Assembly: GCA_949878435.1 (NCBI GenBank)
Contig: CATLAK010000026.1
Location: 1-34,418 of the forward strand
Length of the DNA stretch: 34,418 bases
Source of the DNA: an uncultured Lachnospiraceae bacterium
GTDB lineage: Bacteria > Bacillota > Clostridia > Lachnospirales > Lachnospiraceae
Direction of reading: 5' to 3'
Below, piece by piece: positions 16,647-22,968 of the stretch (position 1 is its first letter; every line of letters starts with the position of its first letter). The notes beneath the pieces are model-generated. The model was given only the letters and a program-made list of their open reading frames with translations, had not been told where the DNA came from and searched no databases. Position numbers and translations under genes: made by a program.

Positions 16647-17126
16647 ATGGAACTTGATAAAGCATTAAATACATTGCTGGTCAAATTGTTCAGGGACATC
16701 ATGAATATTGAAGAAGAGGTGCTGATTACAGGCGAATTTACGGATATCACCATCAATGATATGCACGTAATCGAGGCAATCGGGACAGGCGGACCAAAGC
16801 CCAGCTCTGTGGTCGCCAAAAAGCTCTCTGTCACCATGGGAACCTTGACGAAATCCATAGACAGGCTGACCAGAAATCAATATGTATTGAGAGAGCGGAG
16901 CGACGAGGATAAGCGTCTGGTGCTGCTTTCTCTGACAGAAAAAGGAATAAGGGCTGATGCCCATCACCAGAAATTCCATAAGGAAATGATCGAGGCGGCG
17001 ATGGCGCAGTTTGATGAACAAGAGACCAAGATCTTGTTAGAATCGCTGGGCGGATTGGCGGACTACTTTTCAGAGCACAAGAAAAATGTAATCGCGTACG
17101 GAAGGAGCAGCCAGCCAAGCGTATAG
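16647..17126 (+). CDS. fabT: MarR-family repressor of fatty-acid synthesis (FabT-like)
   Basis: 159 residues with a MarR winged helix: helix-turn-helix around residues 50-80 (KPSSVVAKKLSVTMGTLTKSIDRL) and a wing with ERSDEDKRLVLLSLTEKG. FabT proteins repress fab genes when bound to long-chain acyl-ACP and recognise TTTGATTATCAAA-type palindromes, which occur three times at the acpP promoter. Here the gene is last in the operon, not first as in streptococci. The 112-bp gap after fabH has no clear terminator or FabT box, so it is probably co-transcribed and autoregulated through the operon promoter. Confidence 0.85.
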   Translation: MELDKALNTLLVKLFRDIMNIEEEVLITGEFTDITINDMHVIEAIGTGGPKPSSVVAKKLSVTMGTLTKSIDRLTRNQYVLRERSDEDKRLVLLSLTEKGIRADAHHQKFHKEMIEAAMAQFDEQETKILLESLGGLADYFSEHKKNVIAYGRSSQPSV

Positions 17127-17186
17127 CCGGTTAAGTGTATGGGAAGTTAAATGCACCTGAAGGCGGTTGAAGCGTGGAGGACGAAG

Positions 17187-17477
17187 ATGATAGACAAGGA
17201 GAAGTTTCATGTTCTCAACTATGTAAAAAAGGAAGAATACAGCGCAAGCATGGACGGCATGCGCTATATGCTCAAGAAAAAAGAGATAGAGGAAGGCTCC
17301 AGGCTGGAAGTGATCATCTGGCCGGAGCCTTACTGCTATGCAAAGACGCCGGAGGAAAAAAAGCAGCGAAGAGAATTTGATTTTACACCGGAAGGCGTTA
17401 CAGAGGCGGCGCAGTGGCTGAATGAACAGTATCTGGAACAAAAGCCTCTCTGGGAATTGTCCAAGAAGATGTCTTGA
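17187..17477 (+). CDS. Small conserved-looking protein of unknown function
   Basis: 96 residues starting MIDKEKFHVLNYVKKEEYSAS. It is charged, with a helix-strand-helix pattern and no membrane segment or signal. GGAGG (17176-17180) stands 6 bases before ATG 17187; an upstream in-frame ATG at 17151 has no ribosome site. The stop codon TGA (17475-17477) is formed by the first two bases of the palindromic insertion at 17476 joined to the target base T. Without the insertion the codon would be TAA, so the protein end is unchanged. I do not recognise a family. Confidence 0.7.
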   Translation: MIDKEKFHVLNYVKKEEYSASMDGMRYMLKKKEIEEGSRLEVIIWPEPYCYAKTPEEKKQRREFDFTPEGVTEAAQWLNEQYLEQKPLWELSKKMS

Positions 17478-17825
17478 CGTAACAGTTCCGCCTGCAAGTA
17501 CAGGAGAGCAGCTTGGAGAATGGACGGCTCAGCGCAGATGGCGGTACATCTTATCTTTTCCAGTCTCATCTCAAAATCGGATTTCACTAACAGAATGTAT
17601 ATAGGTATTTCAAGACGGTCGGGTCGGAGCCAGGACGGCATCCATGCCGTTTGGCTCCTAAAATCGCCATCCATGGCGATTTTGCCCTAGGCTTCCTTAC
17701 ATTCTGTAAGTGAAATTTCCGATTTTTTGCAAAGACTGGAAAAGATAAGATGTACCGCTATCTGCGCCGAGCCGTCCGTTCTCCAAGCTGCTCTCCTGTA
17801 CTTGCAGGCGGAACAGTTTCGTCTT
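17471..17825 (+). mobile_element. 345-bp palindromic MITE-like element with 5-bp target duplication
   Basis: The element (17476-17820) is nearly one large inverted repeat. The left arm from 17485 to about 17598 matches the reverse complement of about 17700-17814; the outer 80 bases differ at only three positions. The centre holds two smaller hairpins, 17626-17658 (GGAGCCA/TGGCTCC with CGGCAT/ATGCCG) and 17660-17683 (AAAATCGCCA/TGGCGATTTT). GTCTT occurs on both sides (17471-17475 and 17821-17825) as a direct repeat, as expected of a target duplication. It contains no convincing gene, so it would be non-autonomous. A structured RNA or dual terminator between the fab operon and the next gene is an alternative role. 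Confidence 0.75.
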
Positions 17826-17848
17826 AACTAAAATATTTTATTTTTTTG

Positions 17849-17878
17849 TTGAAATAACTATGTAATATGGCTTATAAT
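17849..17878 (+). promoter_or_regulatory. Promoter for the 96-residue protein at 17923
   Basis: TTGAAA (17849-17854) and a perfect TATAAT (17873-17878) with an 18-bp spacer, starting just outside the palindromic element. Confidence 0.65.
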
Positions 17879-17922
17879 ATATGTAGTTGACATAATATGA
17901 GGGACGTATAGGAGAGTGTGTT

Positions 17923-18213
17923 ATGACATCGTTGATATTTGATGAACGGAGATTTAATAGAGAGGTATCGTTTTGCAGGGTGTATAGCCTGACGAGTAAG
18001 GAAAAGTTGGAAAAGCTGTTCTTGCAGAACAGGATATCTTATTTTATAGAATGGCAGGATCGGTCTTTCTTTTCAAGATTATTCGGGGGCGATAAGAGCA
18101 AAGAAAAAAGTACGTTTACAATCCGTATCAATGAAGCGGATGTGGAACGGGCTACCGAACTGGTTCAGGGAATGGAATCTGTTAAGCTTAAAAAGGTGAG
18201 GGACGATTCATAA
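17923..18213 (+). CDS. Small soluble protein, possibly DUF2007-like
   Basis: 96 residues from ATG 17923 with GGAGAG at 17911-17916. The order of a strand (VYSLTSKEKLEKLFLQNRISYFIEW), a variable charged loop (FGGDKSKEKS) and a strand-helix (FTIRINEADVERATELVQGM) fits the small ferredoxin-like signal-transducing fold DUF2007, but the match is by eye. It has its own promoter and terminator and is therefore monocistronic. No function is proposed. Confidence 0.65.
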   Translation: MTSLIFDERRFNREVSFCRVYSLTSKEKLEKLFLQNRISYFIEWQDRSFFSRLFGGDKSKEKSTFTIRINEADVERATELVQGMESVKLKKVRDDS

Positions 18214-18228
18214 AGGTAAATTCGCACA

Positions 18229-18258
18229 AAACCCTGGGTACTGATACCTGGGGTTTTT
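18229..18258 (+). terminator. Terminator after the 96-residue protein gene
   Basis: AAACCCTGGGTA (18229-18240) pairs with TACCTGGGGTTT (18245-18256), with two G-T pairs, then further Ts. Confidence 0.85.
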
Positions 18259-18329
18259 ATAATGCCCGGTGTTTATGGAAAAAAGCGGTAAATAAATGGC
18301 ATATACAGCAGAATTGAGAGGAAAAGGAA

Positions 18330-19619
18330 ATGAGCAGGAAGGTTCAAACAGACAGCAAACCGTTATCAGAGAAAAGAAAGGAACAGCAGCCGGAAAAAAA
18401 GGCGGTGCTTTGCCCGGTTTATAAAAAATGCGGGGGCTGTCAACTCTTGCACATGGATTATAAGAAGCAGCTGAACTGGAAGAGGGAGCAGCTTGCCACA
18501 CTTTTAAAGCCTTATGGGAAATTGGAGGGTATCATCGGCATGGAGACGCCGGAGCACTATCGCCATAAGGTGCATGCAGTGTTTGGCAGGGACGGCAAGG
18601 GAAAGGTGATTTCCGGTGTCTATAAAGAGGGGACGCATATCATCGTTCCTGTGGAGAACTGCCTTCTGGAAAATGAAAAGGCAGATGCCATCATTCAGAC
18701 GGTCAAGGAACTGCTGAAGTCCTTCAAGATTAAAACTTATGATGAAGACACGGGGTACGGTCTCCTCAGGCATGTATTGGTCAGAGCAGGATACAGCACA
18801 GGGCAGATTATGGTGGTATTGGTTTTAGGCTCCCCCATTCTGCCCTCCAAGAATAATTTTGTGAAAGCGCTTCGCAAAGTACATCCCGAGATTACCACGG
18901 TGGTGGTCAATGTGAATGACAAAAGGACCAGCATGGTCCTGGGAGAGAAGGAGCAGGTGATTTATGGACCGGGGTACATTGAAGACCAGCTTTGCGGCAT
19001 GACCTTCAAAATATCGCCTAAGTCTTTTTATCAGGTGAATCCGGTGCAGACAGAGGTGCTTTACCAAAAAGCCATCGCCTTTGCAGGTTTATCCGGCAAA
19101 GAAGTGGTACTGGATGCGTACTGTGGCACAGGAACCATCGGGATGCTGGCATCGCCTCACGCAGGCAGTGTCATCGGTGTAGAGCTGAACAAGGACGCTG
19201 TGCGGGATGCCATAGCCGGGGTAAAAAGAAATAAGCTGCCGAATATTCGTTTTTATCAGGCTGATGCAGGAGACTTCATGGAACGGATGGCTGGCGGCGG
19301 TGAAAAGGTGGATGTGGTATTCATGGATCCGCCGCGCACGGGAAGCAGCGAGAAGTTCCTTGCGGCGCTGGTGAAGTTAAAGCCTCGGAAGGTAGTGTAT
19401 ATCTCCTGTAATCCGGAGACATTGGCGAGAGACTTGAAGTATTTAAGTGAGAAAGGGTATCGGATGGAGACGGGGGTGGGGGTGGATATGTTTCCTTTCA
19501 CGATGCACGTTGAGACTGTGTGCCTCTTGAGCAACCGAAAACCAGATACGAAAGTAAGGATCGATGTGGATCTGGAAGATTACTACCGTATCAAGGATTC
19601 TAAGAAGAATCAGGATTGA
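18330..19619 (+). CDS. rlmD: 23S rRNA (uracil-C5)-methyltransferase, RlmD/RumA family
   Basis: 429 residues. It makes 5-methyluridine in rRNA using SAM. An iron-sulfur site is formed by Cys28, Cys34, Cys37 (CPVYKKCGGC) and Cys111 (VENCLL). The SAM fold has LDAYCGTGTIGML, IGVELNKDAV and VFMDPPRTG. The catalytic nucleophile is Cys360 in VYISCNPETLARDL, and HVETVCLL is the conserved C-terminal strand. The N-terminal TRAM domain found in many relatives is absent and is replaced by a short basic leader, so rRNA rather than tRNA specificity is assigned by family only. A 26-residue tail (KPDTKVRIDVDLEDYYRI...) follows the conserved end. The accessory region starts right after this gene. Confidence 0.85.
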   Translation: MSRKVQTDSKPLSEKRKEQQPEKKAVLCPVYKKCGGCQLLHMDYKKQLNWKREQLATLLKPYGKLEGIIGMETPEHYRHKVHAVFGRDGKGKVISGVYKEGTHIIVPVENCLLENEKADAIIQTVKELLKSFKIKTYDEDTGYGLLRHVLVRAGYSTGQIMVVLVLGSPILPSKNNFVKALRKVHPEITTVVVNVNDKRTSMVLGEKEQVIYGPGYIEDQLCGMTFKISPKSFYQVNPVQTEVLYQKAIAFAGLSGKEVVLDAYCGTGTIGMLASPHAGSVIGVELNKDAVRDAIAGVKRNKLPNIRFYQADAGDFMERMAGGGEKVDVVFMDPPRTGSSEKFLAALVKLKPRKVVYISCNPETLARDLKYLSEKGYRMETGVGVDMFPFTMHVETVCLLSNRKPDTKVRIDVDLEDYYRIKDSKKNQD

Positions 19620-19643
19620 AAATAAAACACCGAGCTAAGAGCG

Positions 19644-19680
19644 AAAGCTGCTGATGTGTAAAAGCATTGGCAGCTTTTTT
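19644..19680 (+). terminator. Terminator of rlmD
   Basis: AAAGCTGCTGATG (19644-19656) pairs with CATTGGCAGCTTT to about 19677, 13 bp with two G-T pairs, followed by Ts to 19680. It marks the boundary between core and accessory genes. Confidence 0.85.
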
Positions 19681-19772
19681 CGTCGAAGGGAGGTGGTGCC
19701 TATGATCCAGCATGAGTGATTTTGGAGAAGTACCTGACAATCAACGACAATCACGAAATGGAGGAAATTATA

Positions 19773-20072
19773 ATGGCAAAGAAAAGAAGCATTAAAGTTT
19801 ACGGACAGAGCGGCTATAAGTATCGGGAGACACCGACGATCACGTTGAAGGGGATGTGGCTTAGGGAAGCCGGGTTCGACATCGGGGATTATATCTCCGT
19901 CATCTGCGAAGACGGCAAGCTTATTATCACACAGGATGCCGAGAGGGCTGCTGTGAAAGCCGCAGAGGCAGAGTTCATGGAAAGAGAGATGAAAGCCTTA
20001 CAGAAGCGTTACGAGGCCGAGAAAGTCAAAATAAGGGCTCAGATGGTGGCGGAGCTGGGAGCGAGGTGGTGA
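19773..20072 (+). CDS. SymE-like protein (AbrB-fold toxin family)
   Basis: 99 residues. The central block YRETPTITLKGMWLREAGF, then DIGDYISVICEDGKLIIT (about residues 16-55) is the SymE_toxin signature, a swapped-hairpin AbrB-like fold. The C-terminal third is a charged coiled coil (KAAEAEFMEREMKALQKRYEAE). In E. coli SymE is an SOS-induced protein encoded beside restriction genes. GGAGG (19760-19764) points to ATG 19773; the frame stays open to GTG 19716 but without a ribosome site. No antisense SymR RNA could be recognised. The next gene starts 3 bases after its stop, so they are probably coupled. Confidence 0.75.
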   Translation: MAKKRSIKVYGQSGYKYRETPTITLKGMWLREAGFDIGDYISVICEDGKLIITQDAERAAVKAAEAEFMEREMKALQKRYEAEKVKIRAQMVAELGARW

Positions 20073-20074
20073 GC

Positions 20075-20359
20075 ATGTTTACCACGGAAGAACTGCAGGC
20101 GATAGATCGGAAGTATTTCACGGTGATCGTGGCGGATGCCTATGATGTGACTCTGATCAGCAATAACACCCGGCACGTCTGGTATATCCACAATGTGGAG
20201 CTGACGGATAGGAACCTTTGTCTGGTCTATCACAAGCATAAAATCACTCATCCTTATCACAGCCATGCCAGATGCGGAACTCTGAGGAAGGCAATCAAAG
20301 ATATCAAGTCTCATGATCGATTTCAGTTGAACGGCAGAAAGCCCGTCTATAAGCATTAA
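20075..20359 (+). CDS. Small protein of unknown function, SymE partner
   Basis: 94 residues from ATG 20075 with GAGGTGG at 20063-20069. It is rich in His, Tyr and Asn (NNTRHVWYIHNVELTDRN, HKHKITHPYHSH) and ends with a basic stretch (KAIKDIKSHDRFQLNGRKPVYKH). The His-dense centre could bind metal or nucleic acid, but no family motif is clear. It is immediately downstream of the SymE-like gene and shares its transcript. Similar gene pairs are common on integrative elements of gut Clostridia (from memory, not checked). Confidence 0.6.
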   Translation: MFTTEELQAIDRKYFTVIVADAYDVTLISNNTRHVWYIHNVELTDRNLCLVYHKHKITHPYHSHARCGTLRKAIKDIKSHDRFQLNGRKPVYKH

Positions 20360-20362
20360 AAT

Positions 20363-20402
20363 AAGAGCGGTAACACCCGATGATGGATGTTACCGCTCTT
20401 TC
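20363..20402. terminator. Bidirectional terminator between convergent genes
   Basis: AAGAGCGGTAACA (20363-20375) is perfectly complementary to TGTTACCGCTCTT (20388-20400). Pyrimidine-rich sequence follows on the plus strand, and the minus-strand gene ends 7 bases beyond, so it can serve both directions. Confidence 0.8.
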
Positions 20403-20406
20403 TTCT

Positions 20407-21126
20407 TTACTTACGGTTCTTCTTGTGGTGACGGAGCTTCAGATACTCACAAACGGCGTCATGTGCGTTGTTGATCTCCTGGCGGCCACGACTGGGCTTA
20501 AGGTTGATCTGGATGCAGATGTCGCCAATCGGTACTCCCTGCAGGCTAAGACGGATAATCTTGGCGTAGCGGGGATTTTCCTTGTCAAAGTGAGCGAGAA
20601 GCTTTACCTGTAGCTCTTCTACCGTGGGCTCCGGACAAAGCCTGTCCAGCACCTGATCTTCAAGAGGCGGCTGGGTAGTATCCTCAATATCGAAGGTTTC
20701 TCCGTCATACTCATAATCGATTGAGAGAATCTCAATACGATTAGGGTTGTAGCGTTCGAGAAGTCCCTTGTTCGGACAGCCTTTGCACCTTCTGGTATAG
20801 GGGCAGAGCTTGTCGGAACCGTCAGGGTTCTTCCCGATGATGCAACGGCCTTCGCGGCGCATCTCCATGTCCTTATTGAGCTCATCCCAAAAGCCTTTCA
20901 TGTAAGAGGGATACTGGGCCTCATCAATGGCCATGAATCCGATGTGATACCGAAAGTCGCCGAGCCTCATTGTGGTACAGTTCTCATCGATGTAGTCTTT
21001 CTTCTTCAGATCAAACAGATCGATGCGGAAGGGTACCAATACCTTGCCTGTCGGAACAGGCTTGCCGTCGAATGAGCGGCGGTTGCTGTACTTCTGTGTG
21101 TTTGAATAGTCTGCTTTACGTGCCAT
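20407..21126 (-). CDS. Cys-cluster protein with sigma-region-4-like C-terminus
   Basis: 239 residues starting MARKADYSNTQKYSNRRSFDG. A four-Cys group (Cys95, Cys108, Cys114, Cys117; KLCPYTRRCKGCPNKG) probably binds zinc. The acidic middle (YDGETFDIEDTTQPPLED) leads to a C-terminal helical region (residues about 180-235) resembling sigma region 4 or a related helix-turn-helix, with IIRLSLQGVPIGDICIQINLKPSRG. AAGGAGG lies just upstream of ATG 21126 on the minus strand; the frame is open to 21171 and beyond, but those residues are less likely coding. Proteins of this type are, to my recollection, carried by conjugative elements in Lachnospiraceae and are not characterised. Confidence 0.65.
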   Translation of the reverse strand: MARKADYSNTQKYSNRRSFDGKPVPTGKVLVPFRIDLFDLKKKDYIDENCTTMRLGDFRYHIGFMAIDEAQYPSYMKGFWDELNKDMEMRREGRCIIGKNPDGSDKLCPYTRRCKGCPNKGLLERYNPNRIEILSIDYEYDGETFDIEDTTQPPLEDQVLDRLCPEPTVEELQVKLLAHFDKENPRYAKIIRLSLQGVPIGDICIQINLKPSRGRQEINNAHDAVCEYLKLRHHKKNRK

Positions 21127-21193
21127 GTTAATTTCCTCCTTGGATTGGCGTGGAGGAAATCCGCATGGCATCTGTTCAGTTGTGTCTTCAATC

Positions 21194-21233
21194 GGCCATT
21201 CATAGGAAATCCTCCTAGTTTTCGTGAATGGCC
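21194..21233. repeat. Inverted repeat upstream of the Cys-cluster gene
   Basis: GGCCATTCA (21194-21202) and TGAATGGCC (21225-21233) form a perfect 9-bp inverted repeat. On the minus strand the enclosed loop contains an AGGAGG ribosome site for ATG 21203, so folding would hide that site. It is a possible translational control element. The rest of 21127-21447 shows no convincing gene other than the small ORF at 21241. Confidence 0.5.
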
Positions 21234-21240
21234 AGTTGCC

Positions 21241-21309
21241 CTATAGACTGGACCTGGTAATAAAGTGCTCCATCAAGGGGCTTTCGGGCATTGAGTCGTA
21301 CCTTCTCAA
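21241..21309 (-). CDS. Possible 22-residue small ORF
   Basis: A TTG start at plus 21307-21309 follows a strong AGGAGGG ribosome site (plus 21314-21320). It would encode MRRYDSMPESPLMEHFITRSSL. It is upstream of and co-directional with the Cys-cluster gene, and another strong ribosome site with ATG at 21203 lies between. It could be a leader peptide, a small protein or the end of a lost gene. Evidence is limited to the ribosome site and composition. Confidence 0.3.
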   Translation of the reverse strand: MRRYDSMPESPLMEHFITRSSL

Positions 21310-21447
21310 CTCACCCTCCTGACGGAAGTTAGTATCTGGAATCAGTTAGGTCTTCGGAACGTCTTCCTCTGACTGCGTCCGCCGTGATCTTTTTGCGTTA
21401 AAAAAATCCGTTCCTGGTTAAAAATGTCCGTATCGCAAACCAAACCT

Positions 21448-21476
21448 TTGACAAATGGACACGAATGTGCTATACT
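21448..21476 (+). promoter_or_regulatory. Promoter of the ABC-3C operon
   Basis: Consensus TTGACA (21448-21453), a 17-bp spacer and TATACT (21471-21476). The predicted start, near 21483, is downstream of the longest possible ORF start (21465), which shows that start to be false and leaves a leader of about 135 nt. Confidence 0.8.
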
Positions 21477-21564
21477 CAACTCTGTGTACCATGTTGTGCG
21501 GCAGCCGGTGTTCCAGATGCTGAGGCTATTATAAAAAACAGGGTATTTGCGTTTGGGGATGGTT

Positions 21565-21590
21565 TGGTTCACCGTGGTTCATCGTGGTTC
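21565..21590 (+). repeat. Three TGGTTC repeats at 10-bp intervals in the leader
   Basis: TGGTTC occurs at 21565-21570, 21575-21580 and 21585-21590, with CACCG and CATCG-like linkers. The exact helical-turn spacing suggests a cooperative protein site, possibly for the XRE protein at the end of the operon, or an RNA feature of the leader. It is about 28 bases before the GTG start of the effector gene. Confidence 0.4.
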
Positions 21591-21617
21591 AAATCTGAAG
21601 AAAGGAAGAAAACATTC

Positions 21618-22754
21618 GTGGAATTCAAGGACTTCTTTGCTATGATGAAAAATCGAATATCTGACGGTGCGGATGTACCTTATTTCTTCAGAGATCTGAT
21701 GGCTATGATTACTGATGTCACAGAGGATGAATGGGGAACACCGAAGGATCCGTCAACGAAGCTGACTAAAGAGAACACGCTTCGTACATATGCCAAGAGG
21801 GGCTTTTCTCAAAAATTTGCGCTGAGTATTGTGTATAGGCTATCTCCGGAAATGTTTGTGGAATCGCTTAATGAGAGACCTAAGGCGGCTGTAGCTCTTT
21901 TGGCTGATGATTATAAGAGCTATGATCCGACCACTACGGCAGCAAATGTAGCTCAGAAGCTGGCGGATTGCTTTATAGATATTATTCGCAGGGCTGCTGG
22001 TCTTGTGCCTCAGGATGAGTTTGAGAGACAAAGACTGATGCAGCAGGCTTTTGATCTGAAGCAAAGATATGGTGAATATCTGAGAGATGAGACGGATAAT
22101 GTGTGTGCGTTCCCTGGATGCGGAAGGCTTTTAAGCGTTGCCGAAAACGGGAAGATTTCCCCGGTATATGAGGTTGGTCTTATAGACAAGCAGAAGGAGC
22201 CTAAAATAGATAATCTGCTGGCCTTCTGTCCGTTCTGCCACGGCGCTTATCTGTTTGATCACAATAAGAAGCTGTGTAAGGAACTGGTATATATAAAGAA
22301 GATCCTTGTGGCTCACAAACAGAGTATGCGGCTCCTTGACGGAATGCCGCTGGAAAAGGAAATAATCGGCGTCATTTCCAAGATTAAAAACTTGAAGGAA
22401 AAAGACTTGTTGGATCCGTCGCTGGATCCAAAGGATATCAGAGATAAGCTTATTCCGGATGACAATCTAGTTTTGTATAAAACCGTCAAAGGGTATGTTG
22501 ACACTTATTACGTGACGCTGAAGGAAATAATCACAAATGCGGATAAGCGTGGTGAAATAGATTACGATGAAGTCCAGGATCAGATGAAAGCAATCTATAA
22601 GCGATTAAAAAAAGCCAACAAGTCCAATGCGGAAATCTTTAATGAGATTTCCGAAAAGGTTCATAAAGTAAGCCTGCAAGAAGATTTATATTGTCAGATT
22701 GTTGTCGCTTTCTTTATAGCGAAGTGTGAGGTGTTCGATGCAATTACCCAATAA
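21618..22754 (+). CDS. ABC-3C system effector with HNH-like zinc finger
   Basis: About 378 residues if started at GTG 21618; ATG 21642 or 21645 is also possible. The first 150 residues are helical (EFKDFFAMMKNRISDGADVPYFF). The centre has a treble-clef zinc pattern: Cys163 and Cys168 (NVCAFPGCGRLL), then IDNLLAFCPFCHGAY with Cys204, Cys207 and His208. This resembles an HNH nuclease, but the usual His before the DN step is missing, so catalysis is doubtful. The C-terminal 110 residues (KDIRDKLIPDDNLVLYKTVKGY onward, ending VVAFFIAKCEVFDAITQ) match the helical C-terminal domain typical of ABC-3C effectors. It overlaps the middle component by 17 bases. Family assignment rests on gene order and the ATPase. 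Confidence 0.65.
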   Translation: MEFKDFFAMMKNRISDGADVPYFFRDLMAMITDVTEDEWGTPKDPSTKLTKENTLRTYAKRGFSQKFALSIVYRLSPEMFVESLNERPKAAVALLADDYKSYDPTTTAANVAQKLADCFIDIIRRAAGLVPQDEFERQRLMQQAFDLKQRYGEYLRDETDNVCAFPGCGRLLSVAENGKISPVYEVGLIDKQKEPKIDNLLAFCPFCHGAYLFDHNKKLCKELVYIKKILVAHKQSMRLLDGMPLEKEIIGVISKIKNLKEKDLLDPSLDPKDIRDKLIPDDNLVLYKTVKGYVDTYYVTLKEIITNADKRGEIDYDEVQDQMKAIYKRLKKANKSNAEIFNEISEKVHKVSLQEDLYCQIVVAFFIAKCEVFDAITQ

Positions 22755-22968
22755 GCTGTATTCCTATAAAAACAGTACGCTAGCGCTGATACCGGTCGTA
22801 CTGAACAGAATAAAAAATGGTCCGGTACCTGTGAAGGAATTATATGACCATGTTAAGCCGTCGCTGAAGGATCCGACGGATTTCATGTCGGTAATGGACT
22901 GTTTGTATGCTCTCAGGGCGGCAGATATAAATGATGATGGGGAGGTGTTCATATGCTTGTTGAAATGA
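22738..22968 (+). CDS. ABC-3C middle component
   Basis: 76 residues from ATG 22738 (GAGGTG at 22728-22733), with start inside the effector gene. It is a small winged-helix-like protein: NSTLALIPVVLNRIKNGPVPVKELYDHV, then FMSVMDCLYALRAADINDDGEVFI. In ABC-three-component systems such small middle proteins sit between effector and ATPase genes and are thought to couple them. It overlaps the ATPase gene by 16 bases, so all three proteins are made in a coupled way. Confidence 0.7.
   Translation: MQLPNKLYSYKNSTLALIPVVLNRIKNGPVPVKELYDHVKPSLKDPTDFMSVMDCLYALRAADINDDGEVFICLLK

Noticed and set aside
17471..17825. Palindromic element as a retron or CRISPR-like unit
   Set aside because: No reverse transcriptase nearby, no spaced direct repeats, and the flanking 5-bp duplication points to a transposition event.
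21465..21617. ATG 21465 as start of the ABC-3C effector
   Set aside because: The -10 TATACT (21471-21476) lies inside it, so the transcript starts downstream; the first 50 residues also look unlike a protein domain.
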